Below, piece after piece: positions 32,552-41,669 of a DNA stretch of 64,000 nt (the stretch's first letter is position 1; each line of letters begins with the position of its first letter). Origin of the DNA: an uncultured bacterium (GTDB lineage: Bacteria; Vulcanimicrobiota; Xenobia; Xenobiales; Xenobiaceae); the NCBI GenBank assembly GCA_934644775.1, contig CAKUDB010000007.1:1-64000 (forward strand), written 5' to 3'. The notes under the pieces are model-generated. The model was given only the letters and a program-made list of their open reading frames with translations, made no database searches and had not been told where the DNA came from. A program made the position numbers and the translations under genes.

Positions 32552-33970
32552 ATGGATGCACCCAACAATCAAAAAGAATCTTTAAAAAATATCGGTACCG
32601 ATTATAAATACGGCTTTTCCGATGCTGAAGATTATGTTTATAAATCAGGAGTAGGCCTCACTCCCCAACTTATCGTCGAGATGTCCCGCATTAAAGGCGA
32701 GCCGGAGTGGATGTTAGAGAATCGCCTTAAGGCCTACGAAGTATTTAATTCTAAGCCTATGCCCACTTGGGGCACCGACTTAAGCGGCGTCCATTTTGAC
32801 GACATCCATTACTATGTCCGTCCTTCGGAAAGAGCCGCCACCGACTGGAACGACGTGCCGGACAAAATCAAAAACACCTTTGATAAGTTGGGCGTTCCCG
32901 AAGCCGAGCGCAAACACTTGGCCGGCCTAACTGCCCAATACGAATCAGAGGTAGTTTATCACTCTATTAGGGCCGATATTGAGAAGAATGGCGTTATCTT
33001 CTTGGATATGGACAGCGCCTTGCGCCAATATCCCGACATTGTCAAAAAATATTTTGGCACCGTCATTCCTATGAATGACAATAAGTTCGCGGCCCTCAAT
33101 ACCGCCGTATGGAGTGGCGGCTCCTTCATTTACGTTCCTAAGGGCGTCCATGTGGAAATTCCTTTGCAAGCTTATTTCCGTATTAACGCCCAAGCTATGG
33201 GCCAATTTGAGCGCACCCTCATTATCGCCGACGAAGGCTCCTTCGTCCATTATGTGGAGGGCTGTACCGCTCCTATTTATTCCAAAGATTCTTTACATTC
33301 GGCTGTGGTAGAGCTTATTGCCATGGAAGGAGCCCGGATCCGCTATAGCACTATTCAAAACTGGTCTACCAATGTTTATAACTTGGTGACAAAGCGAGCT
33401 GTGGCCCACAAAAATGCCACCATAGAATGGATCGACGGCAATATCGGCTCCAAAGTTTCTATGAAATATCCAGCTATCTACCTTATGGGCGAAGGGGCCC
33501 ACGGCGAAGTCGTTTCAGTAGCTTTCGCCGGAGAAGGTCAGGTTCAAGATACTGGTGCCAAGATTGTCCATGCCGCCAGCAATACTACTTCCAACGTACT
33601 TTCTAAGTCTATTTCCAAAAATGGCGGCCAAGCTTCGTACCGAGGTTTGGTAAAAGTAGAGGCCAAGGCCAAAAATGTACGTGGCAACGTGCGTTGTGAC
33701 GCCCTCCTTTTAGACGATCATTCCCGCTCCGATACCTATCCCACTATGGATATTGCCAACCCTGACGTCCATATCGGCCACGAAGCTACCGTTTCCAAAG
33801 TAGGAGACGAGCAAATCTTCTATTTGATGAGCCGCGGACTTTCCGAAAGCGACGCTATTACTATGATAGTCAACGGTTTCTTTGAGCCTTTTGCCAAAGA
33901 GCTGCCTATGGAATATGCCGTCGAGCTGAACCGTCTCATCAAGATGGAGATGGAAGGTTCGGTAGGATAA
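32552..33970 (+). CDS. sufB: Fe-S cluster assembly scaffold SufB
   Basis: SufB forms the cluster-building surface with SufC and SufD. The 472-residue product carries the full-length SufB pattern: YVYKSGVGLTPQLIVEMSRI near the N-terminus (here for the conserved SufB opening), WSGGSFIYVPKGVHVEIPL, EGCTAPIYSKDSLHSAVVEL and the C-terminal beta-helix core ending RGLSESDAITMIVNGFFEP. The conserved Cys in EGCTAP is present. AGGAG is six bases upstream of the ATG. Confidence 0.97.
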   Translation: MDAPNNQKESLKNIGTDYKYGFSDAEDYVYKSGVGLTPQLIVEMSRIKGEPEWMLENRLKAYEVFNSKPMPTWGTDLSGVHFDDIHYYVRPSERAATDWNDVPDKIKNTFDKLGVPEAERKHLAGLTAQYESEVVYHSIRADIEKNGVIFLDMDSALRQYPDIVKKYFGTVIPMNDNKFAALNTAVWSGGSFIYVPKGVHVEIPLQAYFRINAQAMGQFERTLIIADEGSFVHYVEGCTAPIYSKDSLHSAVVELIAMEGARIRYSTIQNWSTNVYNLVTKRAVAHKNATIEWIDGNIGSKVSMKYPAIYLMGEGAHGEVVSVAFAGEGQVQDTGAKIVHAASNTTSNVLSKSISKNGGQASYRGLVKVEAKAKNVRGNVRCDALLLDDHSRSDTYPTMDIANPDVHIGHEATVSKVGDEQIFYLMSRGLSESDAITMIVNGFFEPFAKELPMEYAVELNRLIKMEMEGSVG

Positions 33971-34006
33971 CCCTTTTTGCCAGTTTTCGGATCCCTGGGA
34001 GGAAAC

Positions 34007-35383
34007 GTGATAATCAATATATATGCTCAGCTTGAGCAAGTGATCGAAAATATAACCCAATTGGCTTTGCAAAATCAGGAGCCGCAGTGGGCCTTAGATG
34101 TGCGCAAAGCTGCTTTAGTAAGCGCCCGCACTTTACCAGCCCCCTCCAAACAAGAGGAAGTGTGGAGGCGCAGCTCACCAGATTGGTTCTTCCCCCCAAA
34201 AAGCCAAGCTTTGCGTTTAAGGGGCGAGAAATTGATCGTCGACGAATTTCAACTTACCTCCAAAGCGGCGGCCAGTTTACACGAATATGGCATTAACAGC
34301 GCCGCCGACGCCGTCGACGCCGCTCAAGAACAAGCTTTGGCCAATAAACAGGCCGACAGTTTAGAGCAAGATGGAGTTTGTATTTTACCTTTAAGCCAAG
34401 CTTTACAAAAAGAGGCCGACTTAAAGAGTTCCTTCTTCAAAGCCGAACACCATCAAAAAGATTTAAGTAGTGCTTTAAATGGCGCTTTACGTACCGGCGG
34501 CGCTTATATAAAAGTCACTCCCCAAGCTAAAGCCGAGCGAGCTTTCCATATCTTGCACGAAATTGGCCTAGATGCTAGCGAAGACGAATTGGCAACCGAA
34601 GCCCAAGACTACCATTTTAACCACAGTGTCATTTGGGCCAACGGCCCCGGCCAAGCTGTAATAGTCGAAAGTTTCAAAAATAGTGAGGCCGAGCCTATAA
34701 AAGTCCACTCACTCATAGAGTTTGATTTGGCCAACGGAGCTCAGCTCAATTACGTATTAGTCGGCGACTGGAATAAAGAGACTACTTGCCTAACTACTAT
34801 TCACGCTCGCTTAGGTAAAGATGCTTCTTTGAAGATTATCTACGCCGGTATCGGTAGCGGTTTAAGCAAGACCTTCTTTGCTGAAGATCTTAATGGCACC
34901 GGAGCCAAAACGGAAATATATGGCGTAGTGCTGGCCGATAATAAGAGTCGCAGCGATGTCGATACTTTTGTCCACCACAAAGCTCCCTACACCTATTCCA
35001 ATGTGCTCTTTAACTGCGCCGTTTCTGGAAAGGCCCGCTCAGTTTTTGCCGGCAACATTTATGTAGATCAAGTGGCCCAAAAGACTGACGCCTACCAAAA
35101 GAACCAGAACTTAATGCTTTCTCCCCAGGCTCGCGCCGAATCGATGCCCAAGTTGGAAATTATTGCCGACGACGTGCGTTGTACTCACGGAGCCAATTTT
35201 ACTAATTACGATCCTGAGCAACTTTTCTATATGCAAAGTCGCGGCTTAAGCGAGGCCGAAGCCAAGAGCTTACTTACCGCCGGTTTCTTCCAAGAAATAG
35301 TGGAGAAAGCCGACAACGATACGGTAGCCAATTGGTTGGCCACTTTAGCTAAAGGCAAATTCAGCGTTACCGGACGAGCTTAG
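34007..35383 (+). CDS. sufD: Fe-S cluster assembly protein SufD
   Basis: SufD is the SufB paralogue that completes the SufBC2D scaffold. The 458-residue product has the beta-helix core, and its C-terminal part (DDVRCTHGANFTNYDPEQLF, then MQSRGLSEAEAKSLLTAGFF) matches the family. The conserved His in CTHGA is present. I start it at the GTG at 34007, preceded by GGGAGG with a four-base gap; an upstream TTG at 33977 has no ribosome binding site. It follows sufB by 36 bases. Confidence 0.94.
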   Translation: MIINIYAQLEQVIENITQLALQNQEPQWALDVRKAALVSARTLPAPSKQEEVWRRSSPDWFFPPKSQALRLRGEKLIVDEFQLTSKAAASLHEYGINSAADAVDAAQEQALANKQADSLEQDGVCILPLSQALQKEADLKSSFFKAEHHQKDLSSALNGALRTGGAYIKVTPQAKAERAFHILHEIGLDASEDELATEAQDYHFNHSVIWANGPGQAVIVESFKNSEAEPIKVHSLIEFDLANGAQLNYVLVGDWNKETTCLTTIHARLGKDASLKIIYAGIGSGLSKTFFAEDLNGTGAKTEIYGVVLADNKSRSDVDTFVHHKAPYTYSNVLFNCAVSGKARSVFAGNIYVDQVAQKTDAYQKNQNLMLSPQARAESMPKLEIIADDVRCTHGANFTNYDPEQLFYMQSRGLSEAEAKSLLTAGFFQEIVEKADNDTVANWLATLAKGKFSVTGRA

Positions 35384-35510
35384 GGGCTGGCCACTTCGCC
35401 TCTTCCAAACCGATACTAAAAAAAGCAGAGGTTCGGGCCTGTTTTCACCGAGCGGGCCTTATCTCTGTTTTAATCTTTTAACCTAGTTTTGCCTAAAGAG
35501 GAGAATCTAA

Positions 35511-35816
35511 ATGAAAATATCGTTAGGGCCCATAGAAAATTTTCCAGAGAACCAAGTTGTTATAGTGGCTAACGGCTTAGATTCTCTGGCCGCAGTAAGA
35601 ATAGGCCAACAGATCTTTGCCTACGAAGATAGTTGCACTCACGATGGTGAAGAGATGGGCCGTTGTCTGGTCTGTGGTTTTGAAATAGAATGTCCGCGCC
35701 ACGGTGCCCGTTTCGATGTGCGTACTGGTGAAGCCACCCGTATGCCAGCTGTGGGAGCTTTAACTACCTATCCAGTTACTGTAGAAAATGGTCAAGTCTA
35801 CGCCGAAGTAGAATAA
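35511..35816 (+). CDS. Small Rieske [2Fe-2S] ferredoxin
   Basis: The 101-residue product is a stand-alone Rieske domain with the two ligand pairs CTHDGEEMGRC and CPRHGARFDVRTGEA, in the C-x-H...C-x2-H pattern. The small size is that of NirD or SuhB/HcaC-like ferredoxins. It lies inside the suf operon, between sufD and sufS, with GAGGAG upstream of its ATG. Such Rieske genes are seen in some suf operons and may supply electrons for cluster assembly, but this role is inference. Confidence 0.92.
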   Translation: MKISLGPIENFPENQVVIVANGLDSLAAVRIGQQIFAYEDSCTHDGEEMGRCLVCGFEIECPRHGARFDVRTGEATRMPAVGALTTYPVTVENGQVYAEVE

Positions 35817-35851
35817 GATATTTATATTTTTGTCTGAAATGGGAAGAAAGA

Positions 35852-37300
35852 ATGTTCGATCAAGATTTATTTGCCAAAATTCGCGAAGATTTTCCAATCT
35901 TGAAGCAAGAAGTAAATGGCCGCCCTATCGCTTATTTAGATAGTGCCGCCTCTTCTCAACAACCCAATTATGTTATCGATGCCGTAGCCGATTTTACCCG
36001 TACTGGTTATGCTAATATCCATCGCGGTCTCTATCCGCTCTCAGAACATTCTACCCAAAAATATGACGAAGCCCGCCAAACGGTGGCCAAGTTTATCGGT
36101 GTAAAAGATGATCCTACCGTTATTTTTACGCGCAACACTACCGAATCGATAAACTTACTGGCCTATACTTGGGGTGAAAAATATATCCAAGAGGGCGACA
36201 GTATCGCCTTGCCAGTTTTTGAGCACCATTCCGATTTGGTGCCCTGGCAGCAACTGGCTTTGCGCAAGAAAGCCCATTTGCGCTGGATTGAAGTTTTACC
36301 CGACGGCACTTTAGATTTAGAGTCTTTAGATCAGGCTTTATCTTACTCACCCAAACTTTTAGCTTTTACTTGGGTTTCCAATGTTTTCGGCACTATCAAT
36401 CCAGTTAAAGAGATTGTAGCCAAAGCTAGAGAGCATGCCCCCATTACTATTGCCCTAGATGGAGCCCAAGGCGTCCCCCATTTAGCTACCGATGTAAACG
36501 ATTTAGGCGTCGATTTCTTAGCCTTTTCCGGCCACAAAATGCTAGCTCCTACCGGAATTGGCGTACTGTGGGGCAAGCGCAAACTTTTAGAGAATATGCC
36601 CGCTTTTCTTTTTGGCGGCAGCATGATTTCTTCAGTTAAAAGAGAGCGCTCCTCTTGGGACGAATTGCCCAACCGCTTTGAAGCGGGCACTCCCAATATT
36701 ACCGGCGCTATCGGCTTGGCAGCCGCTTGCGACTACCTTACTAATATAGGTATGGATAAAGTCAGAGCCCACGACCAAGCGCTAATGAAATACGCTATAG
36801 ACAAACTCAACGATATTGAAGGTGCCGAAATTTTGGGGCCAGCCGATCCGGAAAAACGGGCCGGTGCCCTCTCTTTCTATTTCCGGGGCCTCCATCCCCA
36901 CGACATTGCCACTTTACTCGGTCGTGAAGGGGTTTGCGTTAGAGCCGGCCACCATTGCTGCCAGCCGCTTATGCGCGAAATAGGTTTTATGGGGACTACC
37001 CGAGCCAGCTTCCATGTTTATAATAACTTTACCGATATTGATCGGCTGGCCGAAGCTTTACTTAAAGCGGGCGAAGTTTTTAAGGAAGCTATTTGCTCGC
37101 CCCAGTGTGCCGGTAGACAGCGCAAAGTTATGGTCCAGACGGGCCACCATCAGCTTTGGCCCAGTTGTTGTCCTAAGGCCGCTTGCCATTCTTGCACCGG
37201 TTTGCCTTCCGACCGCGAGGCGGGCAACACTATGGATTCCTACTCTCCCACTTTTTCTACTATTACCGTAGACTTGACAGCCCCTAAAGCAAATAGCTAA
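35852..37300 (+). CDS. sufS: Cysteine desulfurase SufS with a Cys-rich C-terminal extension
   Basis: SufS is the pyridoxal-phosphate enzyme that removes sulfur from cysteine and passes it to SufU. It shows RPIAYLDSAASSQQPNYVID, the PLP lysine in FSGHKMLAPTGIGVL, and the active-site Cys in CVRAGHHCCQPLM. The usual length is about 405-415 residues; this one has 482. The last ~75 residues (from about 408) contain several cysteines, in CSPQCAG, SCCPKAACHSC, and are not part of the usual fold. They could hold sulfur or metal. The extension is read from the same frame without a break, and sufU follows after 54 bases. Confidence 0.95.
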   Translation: MFDQDLFAKIREDFPILKQEVNGRPIAYLDSAASSQQPNYVIDAVADFTRTGYANIHRGLYPLSEHSTQKYDEARQTVAKFIGVKDDPTVIFTRNTTESINLLAYTWGEKYIQEGDSIALPVFEHHSDLVPWQQLALRKKAHLRWIEVLPDGTLDLESLDQALSYSPKLLAFTWVSNVFGTINPVKEIVAKAREHAPITIALDGAQGVPHLATDVNDLGVDFLAFSGHKMLAPTGIGVLWGKRKLLENMPAFLFGGSMISSVKRERSSWDELPNRFEAGTPNITGAIGLAAACDYLTNIGMDKVRAHDQALMKYAIDKLNDIEGAEILGPADPEKRAGALSFYFRGLHPHDIATLLGREGVCVRAGHHCCQPLMREIGFMGTTRASFHVYNNFTDIDRLAEALLKAGEVFKEAICSPQCAGRQRKVMVQTGHHQLWPSCCPKAACHSCTGLPSDREAGNTMDSYSPTFSTITVDLTAPKANS

Positions 37301-37354
37301 TTTTGACTATGTCAATTCTCTCCTATTAAGTAAAAAAGGAAGCGCAATTAAGCT

Positions 37355-37822
37355 ATGCATTCAGATAATCTTATCAACGACGATCTTTATCGCCAAATAA
37401 TTCTCGACCACTATTCTCGGCCGCGCCACAATTGCCATCTTGACCATCCGACAGTTAGTGTCGAAGGTACTAACCCTACTTGCGGCGACGAAATTGAACT
37501 CGATTTGAAGGTAGAAAATGGTCGAGTTGTCGATGTAGGCTTTGTCGGCGAAGGCTGTTCTATTTCTGTAGCTTCTTCTTCTATGTTGGCCGATATTATT
37601 AAAGGCAAACCTGTAGAAGAAGTGCTTAAGATCGCCCATGCTTTTAAAGCCAGACTTTTGAGCCACGAAGATGCTCAAGCGGCCCAAGAAGCGGAAAGTG
37701 TCGATATAGGCGAATTAGAAGCTCTCGACGGAGTTAAAGATTATCCCGTGCGTATAAAATGTGCCCTTTTAAGCTGGAACACCTTACTTTCCGCTTTAGA
37801 AGGCCTCAAAGAAGACCAATAA
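37355..37822 (+). CDS. sufU: Sulfur-transfer protein SufU
   Basis: SufU is the zinc-containing IscU-like acceptor that takes sulfur from SufS. The 155-residue product has the three conserved cysteines in TCGDEIELDL, GEGCSISVASSSML and VRIKCALLSW, with the family's insert between the second and third Cys. This SufS-SufU pairing is typical of Firmicutes and related groups, unlike the SufE pairing of enterobacteria. Confidence 0.95.
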   Translation: MHSDNLINDDLYRQIILDHYSRPRHNCHLDHPTVSVEGTNPTCGDEIELDLKVENGRVVDVGFVGEGCSISVASSSMLADIIKGKPVEEVLKIAHAFKARLLSHEDAQAAQEAESVDIGELEALDGVKDYPVRIKCALLSWNTLLSALEGLKEDQ

Positions 37823-37836
37823 GGAGATTTCGCCCC

Positions 37837-38313
37837 ATGCCATTTTCCGGCTTAGACCAACAACAGACCTTCACTCAAGCTCAGTGCCTTACCGACACCA
37901 AAACAGCCACCCCAGAAGCGACGGCCCCAAACTCTCAACCGAGCCTAGAGACGGTTGCTCCCCCTTCAGCTTCCCAAGACCAGCCAACTTCGGCTATCGA
38001 CTCTTTTCCTAGCGAAGCTCAGATAAAAGAAGCTCTTAGTGAAGTTAAAGATCCGGAAATTGGCATGAATATTATCGAACTGGGCTTGGTATACGATATA
38101 ATTCTCGATCCTGATAAAGGCTCGGTACAGATTAACATGACTTTAACTAGCCCCGGCTGTCCTTTAGGGCCAGAAATTACTGGAGCCGCCTATTTGGCTA
38201 TTACTCGTTTACCGGGTGTAAAAGATTGCCATGTAGATTTGGTTTGGACGCCTATGTGGAACCCGGAAGTCAATCCTACTGAAGAAGCTAAGGCGGCTCT
38301 AGGCTTTTGGTAA
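37837..38313 (+). CDS. SufT/PaaD-like DUF59 (MIP18 family) Fe-S maturation protein
   Basis: The 158-residue product has a disordered Gln/Thr/Pro-rich N-terminus of about 60 residues and a C-terminal MIP18/DUF59 domain: VKDPEIGMNIIELGLVYDI and TLTSPGCPLGPEITGAA, with the conserved Asp-Pro-Glu and Cys. Members help mature Fe-S proteins. AAGGAG lies 10 bases before the ATG. It is the last gene of the suf operon; its stop is one base from the stop of the convergent DUF6273 gene. Confidence 0.88.
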   Translation: MPFSGLDQQQTFTQAQCLTDTKTATPEATAPNSQPSLETVAPPSASQDQPTSAIDSFPSEAQIKEALSEVKDPEIGMNIIELGLVYDIILDPDKGSVQINMTLTSPGCPLGPEITGAAYLAITRLPGVKDCHVDLVWTPMWNPEVNPTEEAKAALGFW

Positions 38314-38314
38314 G

Positions 38315-39046
38315 CTAAAGCAAGGAAGCGTATCTTACCCACAAGGCTGGGCGAATAGAGATGCCACGGAAGTTGACAACTTTGTCATAGCTGTAGCTGC
38401 CTCCGTAGCTGACAAAGCCGACCGTATCTTGGCTACTTCCGGGGCTGCGCAACCACCAACAGCAATCGCCCTCATCGTCAGCGTACCCACCTTGGGCTTT
38501 AGCTACCAAAGTTAAAGAGCAGCGCCTATCCTCATAGTCTTTAAAATAATCGCGAGCCTCGGTATAGCTAAACAAAAAGACCCGATCTTGAGTAGTGGGG
38601 CCACCATCGCGCCCCTGGCGACAATCTTGAGAGGCGTCGTTAGGAACCTCGGTAATTACCAAAAGCTGGCGCTCTTGAGGAGTGAAGACGGCTTCAATAA
38701 ATTCCCCGTTGAGCCAAGAGCGCATATCGCTCTTTTCCCAAGTGGGATAAGGTGGCTGACTATGGAAAGGGCGGCTAGCCAAACACTTTTGGGCAATTAA
38801 GAGGGCTATCCCTTCATCGGGTTTAACGGCTAAAACGCGCCAGCGGATAGGTTTAATAGGGTAAAGGTCGTCGGGGGAACTGGCAGCTCCAGCTTGAGCC
38901 TGCCCCCTAGCGGCAGCCGCTGGGGTAGTAGTAAGTTCTTCCTCCAGTTTGAGGGCGCGGCGCTCTTCCTTAGGCGAGAAACGCCCTTGCCTACAGCGTC
39001 CGAAATTTATAGCTTGACCGACGCGAATGCCTTTAGGTTTTGCCAT
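38315..39046 (-). CDS. DUF6273-domain protein
   Basis: The 243-residue product has a 65-residue basic and Ala-rich N-terminus, then a DUF6273-type domain (about 68-243). Hallmark features are IRWRVLAVKPDEGIALLIAQ, TWEKSDMRSWLNGEF, DRVFLFSYTEARDYF, WWLRSPGSSQDTVGFVSYGG and IRPALWV. The domain is common and often multi-copy in gut bacteria. Its function is unknown; the C-terminal part resembles formylglycine/C-type-lectin-like folds. It is convergent with the suf operon, with one base between the stop codons. No reverse transcriptase lies nearby. Confidence 0.78.
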   Translation of the reverse strand: MAKPKGIRVGQAINFGRCRQGRFSPKEERRALKLEEELTTTPAAAARGQAQAGAASSPDDLYPIKPIRWRVLAVKPDEGIALLIAQKCLASRPFHSQPPYPTWEKSDMRSWLNGEFIEAVFTPQERQLLVITEVPNDASQDCRQGRDGGPTTQDRVFLFSYTEARDYFKDYEDRRCSLTLVAKAQGGYADDEGDCCWWLRSPGSSQDTVGFVSYGGSYSYDKVVNFRGISIRPALWVRYASLL

Positions 39047-39113
39047 ATACTCTCATACCTGCCTCTCCTGAGCATTTTTCCTTACGAATGGGCTGAAAAA
39101 GAGCTCAGCCCAG

Positions 39114-40100
39114 TTATTTATCTAATTCGTAACGGATCGTCTCTTCTTTACCGTCCCTTTCGACTACAAATTCAAAAGAATTGGCATTGCGCAAAGTCAT
39201 ATAGCCACGATACATCTCTTCAGCACTGCGCGTAGGAATGCCGTTAATCGAAAGCATAACATCGCGATCTTTTACGCCCATACGAGCCAATAAATTGTTA
39301 TTATCTCTAAAATCGACTCTAGTACCGTAAGGCTGACCATCTTTTTCCTGAGGAACGACGCGCAATTGCTTAGCCATTTCGGCAGAATTGTCTAAAGCTT
39401 GGCGCACGTCAGCCATACTTACTTTAGGCTGTCCCTCGCCACCGCTCTCTTCTTTATTGTCATTTTTATCTTGATCGTCAGTCTCTTTATCCTCTTCTAC
39501 TTTAGGCCGTTTTTTTACTATGGGGCCGCTACTCTTGTCTTCTTGACCATCGGATAAATTCAAACTATCAGCCACAAAGAGCAACTCTTCATCATCATTT
39601 TCGAAACGTGCCCAGGCCGAACCGACTTCGGTTAAAATATATTTGCCTATGCTCTCTCCTTGGGTGACAACTTCTACCGCTCCGGGAGACAGCTCTAAAA
39701 TAGCCGCTCGCGAAGAGGGAGTAATTAGCGTACCTTGTAAGACGGCTTTGCTAATATCACGCTTGTCTTCTTTATTGGCCACCTTAGCTTTGCTATCTTT
39801 ACCATCTTTGCTATCTGGACTATCGATAACTCCATTTTCGCCAATAACTCGACTCTTACGTTTTTTCTTAGGAGGCTTAGGCTTCTTTTCCACAGGCTGG
39901 CGTAAGGCCGAAGCAATATCTTTGGCTTGATCAGAAGTTAAATTAGCTCTGGAGCTACGGACACTTTTTTCTATTTCGATGCCACCAGGAGAATCGGTAA
40001 AATATGCATCTAAAGAAGCGGCGCTAATATCGGCACACAGAGCAGCTGAACCGATAACTAAAGCCCAAGTGAGAAAGCGACTGTAAGAGGGACTAAGCAT
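39114..40100 (-). CDS. gspC: Type II secretion inner-membrane protein GspC
   Basis: GspC links the inner-membrane platform to the secretin. The 328-residue product has one N-terminal membrane helix (FLTWALVIGSAALCADISAA), a basic Pro/Lys linker (PPKKKRKSR), a homology region (about 120-175: LQGTLITPSSRAAILELSPG with the usual V-x-x-G-E-x-I turn) and an acidic linker. A C-terminal PDZ-like domain follows (about 250-328: LARMGVKDRDVMLSINGIPT). It is transcribed away from gspL-F, across a 222-base divergent region, instead of lying first in the operon. Confidence 0.87.
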   Translation of the reverse strand: MLSPSYSRFLTWALVIGSAALCADISAASLDAYFTDSPGGIEIEKSVRSSRANLTSDQAKDIASALRQPVEKKPKPPKKKRKSRVIGENGVIDSPDSKDGKDSKAKVANKEDKRDISKAVLQGTLITPSSRAAILELSPGAVEVVTQGESIGKYILTEVGSAWARFENDDEELLFVADSLNLSDGQEDKSSGPIVKKRPKVEEDKETDDQDKNDNKEESGGEGQPKVSMADVRQALDNSAEMAKQLRVVPQEKDGQPYGTRVDFRDNNNLLARMGVKDRDVMLSINGIPTRSAEEMYRGYMTLRNANSFEFVVERDGKEETIRYELDK

Positions 40101-40322
40101 AACCCGGCCTTTTTTGGCAAAAAAAATATTATTCCTCTTGGCATAAAAGAGCGGACTACTTATAAAACTTGAAGCGGATTTGACAAAGGAGTCACAGTCT
40201 GGAAGGTTTGCCTATTCTAACCTAGAAGTTCAAGCGGCTTGTTGTGAAGTCGGGCCAGATGGGCAGGCCATTAAAAAGACAGAAGCTTTAAGCATACACC
40301 CCAGTTAAGTAAGAGTTACGCT
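40101..40322. other. Divergent region between gspC and gspL
   Basis: The 222 bases between the divergent T2SS genes should hold promoters for both. TTGACA occurs at about 40175 on the plus strand, but no good -10 sits 16-18 bases beyond it. Two similar segments, CTTGAAGCGG and TTCAAGCGGC, lie about 60 bases apart. I cannot assign a regulator. Confidence 0.35.
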
Positions 40323-41669
40323 ATGTTCCGCGCAGCGGGTTTAGACTTTGGACATACGGAGACACGTGCAATATCAGTAGGATTGCTTTGGGGAGCTCCT
40401 ATCAAATTAGATTCGTATACCGCTTTCAAGTCGCCTATTGTTAGTATGCCTTCGGACAGGCTGACGATCAGAACACTTAACGTTCCCGATTCTGGCCGCG
40501 AAATACAAGGCAACGTTATTAGAGAAGAGCTGCGCTTGTCTTTACCTTTCCCTATAGACGAAGCTTCTTGGGATTGGATTGTCAAAGAAGACAATGCCAC
40601 AGTGGCTATCACTTTGAATAGCCAATTAGCCGAGTTTGAAAAGGAATATCATCTTCCTGAAGAGGCGGTTATCGACGCCGAGCCTTTCGCTTATTTGCGC
40701 CTATGTCAAGAGCTTAAGGTGGAGGAGGCCTTGGTTTTCGACTTTGGCGCCTCCAAAACTACCGTTTGCGCTATTAAAGAAGGAACCATCTATTGGGTGC
40801 GCGTCTCCTTTCGAGGTGGACGCAGCCTTACTCGAGAGATCTCTTTAGAGAAGAAGCTTGGCGATCAGGAAGCCGAGATCCATAAACTTACCGTAGGTAC
40901 CGACGAGCCCAAATGTCAGCAATGGTTGCAAGAGATCGTCTCTACTAGCCTTTTAAGTGCCCCTGTTCCCTTCGATAAAGTGTTTGTCTGTGGCGGTGGG
41001 GCTCAAATGAAAGGCTTAACAGAAGAACTATCCAGGCTATTGGGCCAAGTGGTCGAGCCTATGCCTATGCCTGCAGGGCTAAGCCCCTATACCGACGCCG
41101 TAGCTTACGGTACGGCCTTAGCCAACAAGCCGGGAATGGCCAAAATACAGCTTATCCATGTTGTAGAAGAAGAGCCGAGCCTACCCTGGAAGTGGGCCGT
41201 TTGGTTGCTAGTATTATTAGCCCTAGCCACTTTCAATTTAGAGATACACAACTACACGGCCAACAAAAGCTTGGCTCAACAGACTGCCGTTTATCAAGAG
41301 GCCGCCGCTCAAGTATTGCCCGATTTATCCAAACAAGATCCGGAAGAGTATCAGAGCACTTTAAATAAGCTTACCAAAGCTAATGTGGCCAATAAGCGCT
41401 CCTCTCCTGAGTATATCTTGGAACTTATGGCCCAAATGGCTCGCCCCTTAAGTAGACAGCCTAATTTAGAGATTAGGAAGATGGATTTCTCAGCTGAAAA
41501 AGAAGTGCCTACCATGACCTTACAAGGGCAAGCTCGTTCTGTTCAGCAAGTGGAAGAATTTCGTCAAGGTATCGAAGGCACCTTACAAAAACCGGAAATT
41601 TTGGAGAATAAAAAAGGCCGCCAGGATGTGGTTTCGTTCTCTATTGAAGGAGAAGTGCCAATTCCATGA
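40323..41669 (+). CDS. gspL: Type II secretion protein GspL (PilM-like actin fold plus membrane domain)
   Basis: GspL is the bitopic protein that recruits the GspE ATPase. The 448-residue product has a cytoplasmic actin-like fold (about 1-275): AAGLDFGHTETRAISVGLLW, EEALVFDFGASKTTVCAIKE and VFVCGGGAQMKGLTEELS. One membrane helix (WAVWLLVLLALATFNLEI, about 298) and a periplasmic ferredoxin-like domain follow. It overlaps gspM by four bases. It is the first gene of gspL-M-N-D-E-F. PilM/PilN fusion is the alternative name, but the company of gspC, M, N and D favours GspL. Confidence 0.88.
   Translation: MFRAAGLDFGHTETRAISVGLLWGAPIKLDSYTAFKSPIVSMPSDRLTIRTLNVPDSGREIQGNVIREELRLSLPFPIDEASWDWIVKEDNATVAITLNSQLAEFEKEYHLPEEAVIDAEPFAYLRLCQELKVEEALVFDFGASKTTVCAIKEGTIYWVRVSFRGGRSLTREISLEKKLGDQEAEIHKLTVGTDEPKCQQWLQEIVSTSLLSAPVPFDKVFVCGGGAQMKGLTEELSRLLGQVVEPMPMPAGLSPYTDAVAYGTALANKPGMAKIQLIHVVEEEPSLPWKWAVWLLVLLALATFNLEIHNYTANKSLAQQTAVYQEAAAQVLPDLSKQDPEEYQSTLNKLTKANVANKRSSPEYILELMAQMARPLSRQPNLEIRKMDFSAEKEVPTMTLQGQARSVQQVEEFRQGIEGTLQKPEILENKKGRQDVVSFSIEGEVPIP

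Noticed and set aside
38315..39046. Target protein of a diversity-generating retroelement
   Set aside because: No reverse transcriptase gene and no template/variable repeat pair are present in the window.
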